A stretch of DNA of 64,000 bases from Neoceratodus forsteri (taxonomy: Eukaryota > Chordata > Ceratodontiformes > Ceratodontidae), in contig CM057450.1 in assembly GCA_016271365.2 (NCBI GenBank), forward strand, positions 1,802,098,967-1,802,162,966, read 5' to 3'. Below, piece by piece: positions 24,031-34,789 of the stretch. The position numbers and the translations under genes are program-made. Within the stretch, counting starts at the first letter, position 1, and the number at the start of each line of letters is the position of its first letter. The notes under the pieces were generated by a model. That model did not search any database and was not told the origin of the DNA. It saw only the letters and a program-made list of their open reading frames with translations.

Positions 24031-24456
24031 TAATATAAGAGTTTTTCCCTAGCTTTTTCTGGGCAGCTGGCAGGCGGCTCTGCCCCTTCCTGGGGGTGGG
24101 GTCCACATCTGGTCCCAGCCATCCGCTGGGAATCATCGTAGAGCCTGCCAGCTCTGTTTTTCTCCCTACCCCTGCTGCCACTGCACGCGCACGTGTGGAG
24201 GCACACATGCTGCGGTACCACAGCACCAACCCTTTCCTGTGTCGCTCACGACCTGCGCTACCCTCAGGCCTTCACCTGGGGGCAGCCGTACAGTGGGAGC
24301 TGCAAGATCCCTCCCCAGCAGAGGAGAGCTGCCTGCAGCTGCTCGGGTCCAACTCCTCTCCGGCCGACTCCTGATGACCCAGGCTCGTTCTCAACCCGGG
24401 TCATGGTGTAGCGAAGGTGTGTGTCCAGCACCTCAACCCTCAGCACCACCAGGCTG
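24031..24456 (-). mobile_element. tRNA-derived SINE, copy 4
   Basis: The minus-strand head lies near 24456 (complement of CCTCAACCCTCAGCACCACC) with the B-box-like block near 24390. The T-run at 24021-24031 is its A-tail. An imperfect target duplication (AATGGGATT near 24012 against AATAGGATG near 24460) is possible. Confidence 0.65.
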
Positions 24457-24459
24457 GCC

Positions 24460-25550
24460 CAATAGGATGTATTTTTAAACATATTTTTATTGAGCTACTT
24501 TCAACTGGGCTTTTTGTGCTGGGATAGCAGCCATTTTGAAAGTATATTGCCAGTCAGAAGCCAGCAGTATTCCTACCCACTTCTTAATTAGTTGCATAGC
24601 ATACGCTTAAGTTTTCTGCAGATTTGCTCCCGTTTTCCTGAACCCTATGTTTATATGACTCGTGCTGATTTGTATTGAATATGTATCTGTAACACTGTCT
24701 TTACAATTTGCACTACAAATTGGGTGATTCTAAGTGTTGCGCTCCATCCCTTGATGAAACCTTGCCCCGAGTCAGAGTGCTGGAGTAGTGCATTGGGCTT
24801 GGATTAAATCCTTTTGCAATTAATTTGCTAACATTTTGTAATTCCTGCAAGGCTTATTATTTTGTTCACTAAAGTAATTTGAGTGCAGTAGTGTTCTGTG
24901 GTGTTGTGTGGACCCCCCTCCCCCCCAAAAAAAGCAGAAGGAAAGGTAGAGGGATTAGAAGGTGAGTGCAGAGGAGGTGGAGGGTTAGTAGGAGACAAAG
25001 GAGAAGTTACTGAGCTGGGATGCGAGGTGCCGATGTTGGTAATGTGGGACTTCAGTGGTCCTGTATGTTGAATGAGTCCTGCTGCATCCACAGGCTCACA
25101 ATCCAGTCCTGTCAGAACATGAGACTGTCACTAGTGTGCAGTTTTATGTGTTGTAGTGGTGGATTGCATTCTGAAATAGACATGACAAAGGTAAAATTGT
25201 CTATAAAAACATGATGCTAATTGGTTTTACAAAGTTTACTCATTGAGAATGTTGTCTGAAGCTTGCTGTAAACATCTGAACAGCTAGTTACAGAGGCAGT
25301 TTCTAAAAAATAGACCTGCTCTTCCAACAGTAACATTTCAGAAGGAATGATGGCTAGATATCAGCTATCGGAACGGTTTCTTTTTTTTTCCCATCAAGAG
25401 ATACAGTTGTGTTGCCTAATACATTTAAAAACATTACTTGTATCATCAGTCAAAACTCGATGCATTTATGTTATGTTAACATGGGTAAACCAGATTGTGT
25501 TAACTGTAATAAATAAGAACCATTGTATAATAGCAATAAGGTACTCCAGG
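24460..25550. other. Unassigned DNA
   Basis: No coding region is recognised. A C-run with A-run near 24915-24935 is simple sequence. Confidence 0.35.
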
Positions 25551-25555
25551 ATGTA

Positions 25556-25712
25556 TATTATTTAAGCAATAAACCACGACAGGGTGTGGATGATGCTGGG
25601 TTTACCCACGCCTGGCGTGGTTCGGTCATGAGGCCGCAGGCCAAGTGACCAGACCTCACCAGGCGTGGGTAAAACCAGCATCACCCACACCCTGGAGTGG
25701 TTTATTGCGATT
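25556..25712. repeat. Left terminal hairpin of the nested fold-back
   Basis: About 60-bp arms: AATAAACCACGACAGGGTGT with the TTTACCCACGCCTGG block at left, and their inverted forms (CCAGGCGTGGGTAAAACCAG, ACCCTGGAGTGGTTTATT) at right, around a loop near 25622-25660. Confidence 0.85.
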
Positions 25713-26456
25713 ATACAAATGGGCCACTTTATATTAGGTTAAAAAAGGAAAAAGAGATTGTTTTTTGTATTTTAAATCATTTTTACTTACTTTATTGTTG
25801 CGTGAGACAAAATAGTACTGGATTGTTGTGTAGTGCTGACACACACAGACACAGACAGACCGTGTAAAATGCTGCTGAATTCACGTAAGGAAAAGACACA
25901 CGTACGTTTGTTTTTCTAGCTGGAAGACAGATTGGTACTGTTTGTGTGTGCTCTGCCAAAACCACCGGAAAATAGGTGCTTTTTCTTTTTATGTCCTATG
26001 CCTCAGCTCTCAGAACAGTGGAGAGGGTATAAGGTCAGAGGGTTCTGCTAGTTTTTGGTTTTTTTTCTGTCTGCTTTTGTACCCAGAGTTGGAATAGGAG
26101 ATGGCGTGATATGCCGAGCAGTAACCGACACAGCTCCTTTGAAAAATCCTGCCGCTGGTCTCCCCGTAAAGCAGGTACCTTTTTCACTTTAGCTTCAACC
26201 ACAAACGGACAAGTAGCAACGCGGAGAGCAGGTCGGCATGTGCAGGGAAAGAGAATGAGTCTGTGGATCGGGAGAGTTTTGAGCCTTGTAATATGTTTTT
26301 GTTGTGGTTGTTTCTGGCAGCTATACAACGGGTTGTGGCAATGTTGGGGTCTGTGAGTTGAAAAGTAGTGTGTTGTTTCGAATCTCCAGCTGCAATGGCA
26401 CGGTTTAGCGGGGAGTCAAGATGGCGGGTCGAATTTATTTGACAGTTGGGACTGGT

Positions 26457-26683
26457 GATGCGGCTGACTGGCACCTTTTGCGCTGGTAATGCTAGAGTTT
26501 ACAACGCTTGGAAGGTGCCAGTTAGCCAATGAGAGTGCTGGAATATGAGGCCCTATTGTATAATGTGTATTATACCATGGCAGAAGGCCAAACTGCCAAA
26601 TGCTGTATTTTGATTGGCAGGTACCTTTCTGCTGTGGTAAATCGTACAATATACCCACGGTAAAGGTGCCAGTCAGCCGCATC
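26457..26683. repeat. Inner hairpin with perfect 22-bp arms
   Basis: The left arm (GATGCGGCTGACTGGCACC...) is at 26457-26478 and its exact reverse complement at 26662-26683. A second inverted pair lies inside (GGTGCCAGTTAGCCAAT near 26514 and ATTGGCAGGTACC near 26613). Confidence 0.85.
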
Positions 26684-26883
26684 TACACTAGAAACACTCC
26701 AACCCTCAAACTTAAAAGGCAAATCCGCCATGTTGGATTCCCGGTAAACACCGCCGTCTGCGCTCCTAATTTAAACTAAACAAAGCGTTCCAAAACCATA
26801 TCAGAACGTGAAGCGCTCAGTAGTAATGTTAAAAGTTTTCACCAGTAAACAGTTCTGTACCACTACATCCACCTCACTTGTTG

Positions 26884-26904
26884 CTCTCTCTCTCTCTCTC
26901 TCTT
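26884..26904 (+). repeat. CT microsatellite
   Basis: An uninterrupted CT run follows TTGCT. Confidence 0.9.
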
Positions 26905-27237
26905 TTCAGATGGCTCCTGCTTGCTCTCCCACTCTGCTCCATCCCGGTCTGAGTCTTCTTTGCTGCTGCCCCACTCACTCCCTCTCTCTCAGTAGTCCAT
27001 AAAGTAGAATTAAAAAAAAAAAAAAAACAGTAGTTGAAAAGAAATTCCCCGAACACCACCGTGACTGCATTGTGCCCGAAAACTCATACCCAGAAGTACC
27101 CCTCACCCCCTTCGCAAAACCCGGAAACGCAACCCAGGACTATTTTGTCTCACGCAACAATAAAGTAAAGAAAAATTATTTAAAAAGGGGAAAAAAAACT
27201 TCTTTCTATATTTGCCATGGTGTAATCACAATAACCT

Positions 27238-27380
27238 ACCTGAGGGTGTGGGTTATGGAGGATTTACCATGGCTGGCAAGGATTTGACCACTCGGCCCGC
27301 GGCCTCATGATCAAACCACACCAGCCGTGGTAAGTCCCCCCATAACCCACACCCTCTCGTGGTTTATTGCTTAAATAACA
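27238..27380. repeat. Right terminal hairpin of the nested fold-back
   Basis: The left half (GAGGGTGTGGGTTATGGAGG with ACCATGGCTGG) pairs with the right half (CCAGCCGTGGTAAGTCCCCC, then CATAACCCACACCCTC). An additional solitary terminus of the same family, ACACACCCTGTCATGCCTTA ending TTGCTTAAATAT, lies at 27453-27483 just outside. Confidence 0.8.
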
Positions 27381-27483
27381 TCACTCCTCCAGTGGAAGCA
27401 CCTGCTCGCCTCATGCTCCAACCCACCCAAGGAGTGACATTATTACATACAACACACACCCTGTCATGCCTTATTGCTTAAAT

Positions 27484-28394
27484 ATCCACTGCAGATGTTG
27501 GGGCGGTGGAGGGCGGTCTGCATCCTTTGCCGCTGCATCCATTTCCCTGTCTTGGAAGCTTAGTGCAGTGGTAAAGTTACAGGCTACCAAGCAGTAGATG
27601 GAAGGGGTCCTGGGTTCAATCCCCAGAGTGGAACTTTTTTTCATCTCACTACAGTTTATGTAGTATGAGAGAAATTTGTAGATGCTATTGCTGACGTTAG
27701 TGCTTAGATGTTCAGGAAGGTTTGACATTCTGTATTGCTGATGACTTGAAAAGTTCTACATCAGAGTTTGAGGTGTAATTGCAACTTGGGAAACACTACT
27801 TAAAACAGATTGACTTTTAATTACTAACATATCCACTATAGATGTTGGGGCTGCAACTGCTGAACACTCTTTGCCACTGTATGCATATACTGATCTTAGA
27901 AGTTTAGTGCACTGATAGAGTTACAGGCTACCAAGCAGTAGAGGGTAGAGGTCCTGGATTTGATCCCCGGAGTGAAATTGTTCATTCTTACTACAATTTA
28001 TGTAGCATGAGAAATTTTAGATGTCATTGCTGATGTTAGTGATAGCTATTCAGAAAGGATTGAAATCCTATAGTGCTGATAACATTTTAAAAGTTCCACC
28101 TCAGACGCTGAAGTTTAATGCAACTTGGGAAACATTACTTCAAACAGACAAACTATTAATTATGAAAATCCACTGCAGCTGTGTGGGGGTCTGCACTCAC
28201 TGCTGAATGTACTTTCACAGCATGCATCTCATATCTAGGAAGTTTAGTACAGTGGTACAGTTACAGGCTACCAACAATAGCAGTAGTAGGGTCTGGTTCG
28301 ATTCCTAGTGTAAAACAATTTTTCTTTTCACTACTGTTTATGTAATATGAGAGAAATTGTCAGACGTCATCACTGATGTTATAGACTTTCAGCA
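27484..28394 (+). repeat. tRNA-like tandem array, units 1-3
   Basis: Units of about 340 bp each carry a tRNA-like segment. Unit 1 has TTAGTGCAGTGG (A-box-like, about 27560) and GGTTCAATCCC (27613-27623, perfect B box) set in a CTGGG/CCCAG T-stem. Unit 2 has the A-like block near 27904 and B-like block near 27958. Unit 3 has GTTTAGTACAGTGG near 28242 and GGTTCGATTCC near 28296. Each unit starts with an ATCCACT-GCAG block and ends with an AACTTGGGAAAC..TACTT block. The spacing (343 and 339 bp) shows true tandem repetition. A long variable region makes them unlikely functional tRNAs. A TSD-flanked insertion interrupts unit 3. Confidence 0.8.
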
Positions 28395-28402
28395 AGGTTT
28401 GA

Positions 28403-30045
28403 AGTATTGGGGCTGTTGAGCCCAAGCAATGAACAGCAGCCTTTCAGAGCTCTCTGCAGATATCTTAGAAATCTGCCCTAATCCACCCTTTTGCTGACTC
28501 CTAAACTGATTTTTGACTACACCATTGGAAGGAGTGACCCTTTTTACCTTAAAATGGGTAATCCTAAGCGAGACAAACCATCTGGTACCACTGGAAAAAC
28601 TAGAGGGACTGGTAGACCTGAAGAAACCATGCAGCCTGAAGAGGCCTCTAACTCTGGGGAAATGCTGACAACTTTAGGGACTAAAACGCAAACTCTAATT
28701 ACCTCTATCTCTATTTTAAATCAGAAAATGGACGATTTTAATGGTCGGGTCCTGGTCCTTGAAACATCGGTAGCTGGCTTGAAGGGAGAAATTCAACAAA
28801 TTAGCAAGCAGGCTGATGCATCTACCGGAGCTACGGCCTTAATGTCCAAGGAACTGCAGCATGTTCGAGCAAGGCAGGAAGTGCTTGAAAACGCTTCACG
28901 GGCAGCAAATATTCAAATAGTGGGGTTACCGGAGGGTCTGGAAGGTGATTACCCCAAGTATCCAGGAATGGGTAACAGAAAAATTACTGCTAGAAGGAAC
29001 ACAAGAGGATTGGGGTATTCAGAAAACCTACCGGGTGACACCACGTGGAAGAGCAGCGAGTAATGAAGAACCTTGCACCCTGATGTTGGTAACTTCAAGC
29101 GTTGGAGCCAGGGACAGAATCCTTAGATATGCATGTAGGACAGCCCCACTGATGCAGGATGAAAACCCTGTGCATCTGTTTCCCGACATCAGCTATGCCA
29201 CGCGGCAGAGGCACAAAAAGTTCGATGGAGTAAGGCGTGTGCCCCGAGACCTCCACATTCCGCACACAATCATATTTCCCATGCGGCTTCGGATCGCTTA
29301 TCAAAATAAAACGTAAATCTTTTCGGATCCTATTGAAGCAGGAAGGTGGTCTGAATGCAGAGCGACGGAATCGAGAGCTGAACCAGAAGATTTGGACGGT
29401 GAGGAAGTTCCAGAATTACCGCTAACCTGAAGAGGGGAAGAGGTGTCTCTCTTTTCTGTTCGGGACTGACTGTAATTATATAAATGCCACAGTATGGGAT
29501 ACCAAAGTTTGCAGTTAATAGTTTTATATGAATCTCGTAATAGATAAAAGGGATGGTATCTCGATTAAGGTGGAAAATCTGTTTATATGCTAATTTAGGT
29601 TCATTTCTTCTCTTCTCCAATTACTTGTTAAAGTATACAGTCACTAATGGAGTCATGGGGGAGGTGGGAGACCGGATTTTAAATAATGTAATGAGGGGTT
29701 GTTGTTAATTCAGTATCTGCTTTAATTTTTCATTAAGCATTTATACATGGCTACAATAGTCCCTTAATGGGACACTGAAATGTTTGGTTTAGATTGCTGG
29801 TCAATCCTGTTACATCAAGAAAAATCCATGTAGCTCCTGGTCTTCATTAACAGCAAATTTGGACTTAATTTTAGGTAATCTAGAAATGTAGTTTCCTCAA
29901 ATGATGTATCACTATACAACGAATGCAAATGTATCCTTTGATTAAGGGATTTATTTCCAAATGTCATGTATAAGGTGGTCGGTTTGCTGTATGTAATACT
30001 TGTCATATGACTATGATAAATCAATAAAAATAAAGTATAAAAAAA
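28403..30045 (+). mobile_element. ORF1-only L1-type retroposon (HAL1-like)
   Basis: The insertion is about 1.64 kb: about 150 bp of 5' leader, ORF1 (28554-29430), about 600 bp of 3' sequence and a terminal AATAAAAATAAAGTAT plus A-run. No endonuclease or RT similarity is present, although both ends look like genuine element ends (5' leader before ORF1, A-tail and target duplication). Mammalian HAL1 elements have this arrangement. An internally deleted or spliced L1 transcript is the alternative. Confidence 0.7.
28554..29430 (+). pseudogene. L1 ORF1p with one frameshift and one stop
   Basis: The start is MGNPKRDKPSGTTGKTRG, basic and Ser/Thr-rich. A coiled coil follows at about residues 55-120 (LNQKMDDFNGRVLVLE..LKGEIQQI), then the RRM entry ASRAANIQIVGLPEGLEG. 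A frame change occurs near 28945. The CTD then reads ILRYACRTAPLMQDENPV, FPDISYATRQRHKKFDGV and FPMRLRIAYQNKT, with an in-frame stop at 29314-29316. Beyond it FSDPIEAGRWSECRATESR runs to the natural stop at 29430. All three L1 ORF1p domains are recognisable. Only two lesions suggest a young copy. Confidence 0.85.
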
Positions 30046-30054
30046 AAGGTTTGA

Positions 30055-30672
30055 CGATCAGCTCAGACTTTGAGGTTTAAATGCAGCTTGGGAGACATTA
30101 CTTCAAATGGACAGACTGTTCATTACGAAAATCAGCTGCAGCTGTGTGGGGAGGGGGTTCTGCATACAGTGGTGGGTGTCCTTTGCCTCAGCATTCAGCT
30201 CCTTTCTGGAAAGCTTAGTACAGTGGTACAGCTACAGGCTGCCAAGCAGTAGAGAGCAGAGGTCCTGAGGTTTGATTCCCAGAGTTACACAGTAGTGAGA
30301 AAGAAAGGGTGTTTGTGTATTATGGGAGGAATTTTTAGATGTTATCAATGATGCTAATGATAGACTTTCAGGAAGGTCTGACATTCTGTATTGGTAATAA
30401 CTTGAAAAGTTCCAGCTCAGACTTTGAGATAAAAATGAAACCTGGGAAACGTTACTTCTAATAGACAGACTGTTCATTATGGAAATTAACTGCAGTGGTG
30501 AGTGGTGGCGGTGGTGGTGGGTTTGCACTCTGTGCTGCGCCTTTGCCACAGCATGCATTTGAGCTTAATACAGCAGTAGAGCTACAGGCTACCAAGTAGT
30601 AGAAGCTAGGGAGTGTGGGTTCGAACCCCAGAGTGGAACTTTTTTTCCTTTCTTACTACATTTGATAGATGC
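30055..30672 (+). repeat. tRNA-like tandem array, rest of unit 3 and units 4-5
   Basis: Unit 4 has GCTTAGTACAGTGGTACAG at about 30213 and GGTTTGATTCCC near 30268. Unit 5 has GCTTAATACAGCAGTAGAG at about 30563 and GGTTCGAACCCC near 30618, again with a T-stem-like CCCCAGAG. With the insertion removed, the spacing from unit 3 to 4 and from 4 to 5 is again about 320-350 bp. The array stops near 30672 inside unit 5. Confidence 0.8.
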
Positions 30673-30679
30673 TGTGTCT

Positions 30680-31400
30680 CAGCCCCATCCTCCAAACCGG
30701 TTCCATTTTCATTGCCAGGGGAAGTCTGTCATCCTTCTTTCAGGCCTCATTAATATTTTATACAGAACTTATTTGGTGCCTAATACTATTGGTAGTTTGA
30801 TTTTTTTTATTTTTTTTCTTGTTTGATTTGTTGGTCTCTGGTAGCTAGCTGCATGCTAGCCAGCTAACTGTAATCTGTAAGCTGCGAAGCTTCAGCCTCA
30901 CTCTATTACCATCTTCTGTAATGCTGCTAGAAGTTTAAATTTGTAGTGCCTCACTCCCTGTTGTTTTTAGCTCATACTTTTTTGTGAATGCAACTGGCTC
31001 TCTGTCGAGTGTGTTTCTCCAGTGTTGTTTGCTGTAGCAAGGAACCCCCACAAAAATGAGCCTTTGTAATCTCATAGAGCCATCCCACTATGTATGTGAT
31101 GCAAATGTCAACTAAATAAATGAAAGTGACTTCTGTTAGAAAATCAAATCAGTATACTTGCCCTCCTCAGTCGGGGAACAGTTGTGCCAACACTCCAAAT
31201 GAGGAATCTGTAACACAAACTTTACCAAGAATGCGGTTGCTATATGGACAGAATGAAATATAAGAAGAGATATTAGTTATTTTGACTGGCTGTGATATTG
31301 ATTCTTGTGTGCTAACTAAAACACAAAGGACTTGGCTCTTGATAATACAGTGTAGAATTAGTGGTTACATGAGAGTAACTGCTGTCTTCTTGGCTCTTTG
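30680..31400. other. Unassigned, probably intronic
   Basis: A+T-rich sequence without recognisable repeats. It ends in a pyrimidine-rich TTGTTTTCAG acceptor at the putative exon. Confidence 0.4.
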
Positions 31401-31407
31401 TTTTCAG

Positions 31408-31530
31408 GATGCCTGCTTATGATTTGAATGGTGGTACGCCATTTTTTTATCGTATATTATAATCAACACCTACATCTTTATGTCCGTCTTCTTGGCTGTT
31501 GTCTACAATAATTACAGAAAGCAACTCAAG
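31408..31530 (+). CDS. TPCN3: Putative two-pore channel exon (domain I S6), one base missing
   Basis: The acceptor TTTGTTTTCAG ends at 31407 and the donor AAG|GTAACT starts at 31531. The translation is G-ATG.. MPAYDLN, then after a 1-nt shortfall at 31430-31431 WYAIFLSYIIINTYIF and FMSVFLAVVYNNYRKQLK up to the donor, ending on a codon boundary. This matches, from memory, the end of the pore and S6 helix of domain I in two-pore channels (PDVMMPAY..N.. then a ..FLAVVYNNYRK.. S6 end), best in TPC3. In the uncorrected frame a stop follows within 14 codons. A pseudo-exon, a real allele or a sequence error are all possible. No neighbouring exon was found in the window. Confidence 0.55.
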
Positions 31531-31539
31531 GTAACTTGG

Positions 31540-32390
31540 GAATGGTAATATGGTATGATTATTATTATTATTATAGCCACTGTATCATGCCCTTCTGCCC
31601 CGTGGTATAATAGAAAATTAGACTGTTACTTTTTCCTGTAACATATTTTAAAAGTTTATCAAAATACAGAAAAAATAACCTGTTGAACTGAGTAAACACA
31701 GAAACCATGAAAGGAACATTGAAATAAAAATCTGCATTTTTAATATTTATGCTTTTAAAACTAAAGAAACATAGTAAATACTGTTAACATGTATCCCTGC
31801 ATCTGTCTGCTTGACCAGTGCTCCTTTCTTCAGAACCCAACTAAAATACAACTTTTTTCTGGTGCCTATGATACCTAACCTCACTCCCTCCTTTACCACC
31901 CACAATAGCTGTGCACTGCACATGGTCTGTTGTCATGACATAAAGGGTTTTATACTGTAAATGTGTACTGGTGTACCTTTCTCACAACATCAATATTGGA
32001 TTCTTCTAAGTCCAGTTTATAAAATGGGTTAGGAAAATATTGCAGTATGTCCTGATTGACAAAGAAGGTTCCTAAGGCATGTGGTTTAGGAACAGTAACC
32101 GATGGCTTTGAACTTCTGACAACCAGCACTTAGCACATTCCAATATAAATACTTCCTAGAAATGTTTCAGAAACTGTTTTTGACAGTCATTTTTGTAATG
32201 TAAAACCAACTGTAGTCTTTTCTTTGTAAAACAGCATAATGGTACATTTGTTTTAATTCCTCTCCCCACATCCACTTCACCCACTGCTGGCAATGAGAAG
32301 GTACCTTTAACCATTTTCTCCTATCTTCGCTAGCCCAGTAATGGGGTGGGGAAGGGGGTTTCAGGCAGGGACACAGCAAGGTTTAGAGAG
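31540..32390. other. Unassigned, probably intronic
   Basis: A+T-rich sequence with a short ATT repeat near 31558. No other exon-like segment is recognised. Confidence 0.4.
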
Positions 32391-32394
32391 CCAT

Positions 32395-34190
32395 GTGTGC
32401 CGACTCAAGGAGTCTAGGAAATAAAATTCCAGACCTGAGGTCATCACTGTGGAGGCAGACCTGGGTCTTGTGGCCATAACAGAGCCATGGTGCACTGAGA
32501 ATAATGACTGTGTGACTGTACCAGGCTACTCTAAGTTCAGAAGGGATAGGGAGGGAGGAAGGGTGAGGAGTCGGTTGTATGTGAGGGAGAGCATCAGGAG
32601 TGATGGAAGTGCAAGGGAACCTAGGGTTAAAGGATGGGTTGGAGGCGCCTGTTGGTCACCCTGGACACAGGAGCCAAAGTCACTATTCACACCAGGGTGA
32701 TATATAAACCAGTGCTTCCCAGAAAAATGGAAAACATGGAGGCATTTGTTGAGAAACAGACACAATGGGTATTATCCCTTTGTTCTTTGACTTTTCCCTT
32801 TTTCTTTCTCTGACCTATGCTTTTCTTTTTCTTTCTGCATGTTCTTTTGTAACCCTAGGTCATCTCTCCATTACTGTTTTACTCTTGGGTATCAGAGCTG
32901 TTGTTTAAATGGGGGAGGCGAGGATTGGGGTGTTACAAAAGGATGGGGGGTTCAAAGCAAAAGGATGGGGAACCCCCATGCATAGATACTTATGGGGAAA
33001 GCCTGACAAATCTCCAACATGAGTGGAGGAGAGAATTGGAAAAGACACTAGGGGAAGCCATTAGTATGATGGTATAAAAGGTGGAGGTGCTTCTGGCTGG
33101 GGTTTCAGACTGTCAGATGTAAATTAGAACCTCGCAGCTGCAGCCTCTACTAGAAGCAGGGCCATCCTAGACTCCCTACAGGGGACTTTTCTTGGGCAAC
33201 TAGTCAAAGAGCCCACTTGAGACGAGGTGATACTGGACCCAGTGATCACAAACAGGGACAGTGTTCCAGATGTCAGGGTGGAATGTCACTTGGGAACCAG
33301 CAATCACTGTACAGTGTGGTTTAACATAAAGACAGCGGCAGAGAAAAAAAACACACACACACACAGACACACACGAGGGTCCTTGGCTTCAGGGGTAGAG
33401 TTTAAAAAAATGGGTGAATGCCTCAGAAACAGCCTAACGGGGGGATTGACAGGGTGGGTTTGAAGAATAGTAGGGCAAATTAAGGGAAGGCATTGTGAAG
33501 GCAAAAATCCTGTGCATCAAGGAAGTGAGCAAACACAGGCGGAGAAAAAGACCACTGATTCCCAAGGGAAGTGGCTGCTAATGTAAAGGCTAAATGGGGT
33601 GGCATTTAGGAGGTGCAAAGAAACACAGAGGGAAGAGGTTTGAAAGGCTACCAGGTAGAGCAGAGGGAAGCAGGGAAAGCAGTGAGGTGCCAAAGGCACA
33701 AACTGAAGAAAGGCTAGCTAAATGGGTAGCTTATGGGGACAAGACTTTCTTCAGATACATAAGCAAACGGAGGAAGATGGCGGGGGGTTGTGAGGATAAA
33801 ATGGACAGGAGAGATTGCATAGAGGAGGATTGGGAAAATGCAGATATTCTGAACAGGTACTTCTGCTCGGTCTTCACAGTGGAGGGAGAGTGGAATGGAC
33901 CACATAGAAGCAGCAGGAACACGGGGGGGGGAAGGATGTAGACACAAATCCATTCACTGGGGAAGTAGTACTGAGAGAACTTGCAAATCTGAAAGTGGAC
34001 AAGGCTATGGGGCCAGACAGGATACATCCAAGGGCGGCCCCACCTCGAGGTGGGCTCAGAGCTGGGGGGATAGCCGGGCTGGTGCCAGGAGTCAGGAGGA
34101 GTTTCAGGCTCAGAGGTAGAGCTGAGGGAACAGGTGGTTGCCTGAGAGAGTTCCCTGGGGTGTCTGTGCCATAGAAAGAATTGCCAAAAA
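32395..34190 (+). pseudogene. CR1-like LINE endonuclease and linker fragment
   Basis: Endonuclease blocks: ADLGLVAITEPWC (about 32455), VTVPGYSKFRRDREGGRVRS and LYVRESIRSDGS (to about 32610), then VILDPVITNRDSVPDVRVEC and LGTSNHCTVWFNIKTAAEK (33225-33340). A linker with KWVAYGDKTFFRYISKRRK (about 33725) and NADILNRYFCSVFTVEGEW follows, leading to the RT entry LKVDKAMGPDRIHPR (about 33990-34030). The style is CR1/Rex-like. It is truncated at the junction with the DIRS remnant and has several frame breaks. A CA run (33348-33375) lies in the linker. Confidence 0.7.
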
Positions 34191-34204
34191 AAATAAAGAA
34201 AGGG

Positions 34205-34780
34205 GGAGCTCATTCGTACCTGTTATGCAGGGAGGATATGAAAGTGTGGTATTGGGCATTAGATCATGGCCTGACTCTCTCTGCGGTCCACATCCCAGAT
34301 ATGTTAAACACTCTGGAAGACAGTATCAGCCAGACTCTGTCCAGCATGCATGAGTAGGAGCTTCTCTCATCTGTCACAGAAGAATTGTTTGACAGATGGG
34401 GTCATCCAGAGTTGGACCTTTTTGCATTCCCACTCAACGCAAAACTGCCCAATTTTTGATCACTCGATCCAGGGTCTGGAGTTTTCTGGTGAGATGCATT
34501 GTCCCTCTCCTGGAGTGAGAGGGTTCTTTACACATTCCCTCAGTTCCATCTGATTCAGAGGGTGCTCATCAAATTGCAGATCAAGGGGGCCAGCATGATC
34601 CTGATAGCTCCATTCTGGCCCCGCTAGATATGGTTTCTCCTGCTACAGCAGCTGACGGAAGAACCTCTGTCCCTCTTCCCCTCTGCAGGAATCTGCTGAT
34701 CCAAGCTCAGGGGAACCCTGGTCCATCCCAGCCTCAGATCCCTCCATCTGCATGCTTGGCTCCTAAGGACATAGCCATTG
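34205..34780 (+). pseudogene. DIRS-D RNase H C-terminus
   Basis: Shifted frames give KVWYWALDHGLTLSAVHIP (about 34240-34295), TLEDSISQTLSSMHEWELL and LFDRWGHPELDLFAFPL (about 34390-34435). This ADxLSR..WELLxxVxxxIFxxWG-style block follows RNase H in DIRS elements. The downstream FPQFHLIQRVLIKLQIKG-like and MILIAPFWPR blocks correspond to the same region of elements B and C. Confidence 0.7.
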
Positions 34781-34789
34781 CCAGACTTG

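Larger units (their letters stand above)
25556..27380. mobile_element. Nested fold-back element, about 1.8 kb imperfect palindrome
   Basis: TTATTTAAGCAATAAACCAC at 25559 recurs inverted at the right end (GTGGTTTATTGCTTAAATAA, 27359-27378). Each arm begins with its own hairpin (25556-25712 and 27238-27380). The arms continue inward: ACTTTATTGTTGCGTGAGAC (25789) is inverted at about 27148-27167. Nearer the centre, 26457-26478 and 26662-26683 are perfect 22-bp inverted repeats, and GGGGAGTCAAGATGGCGG (26410) matches inverted sequence at 26727-26745. No transposase-like ORF is visible, so it is probably non-autonomous. A CT-microsatellite (26884-26904) interrupts the right arm. Confidence 0.75.
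28394..30054 (+). repeat. Target-site duplication AAGGTTTGA
   Basis: AAGGTTTGA occurs at 28394-28402 and again at 30046-30054, directly after an A-run. It brackets the inserted L1-type element and lies within what would be one array unit. Confidence 0.8.

Noticed and set aside
27560..30635. Five functional tRNA genes
   Set aside because: B boxes and T-stems are good, but the variable region is too long, anticodon stems do not form clearly and units are diverged. They are better described as tRNA-derived repeats.
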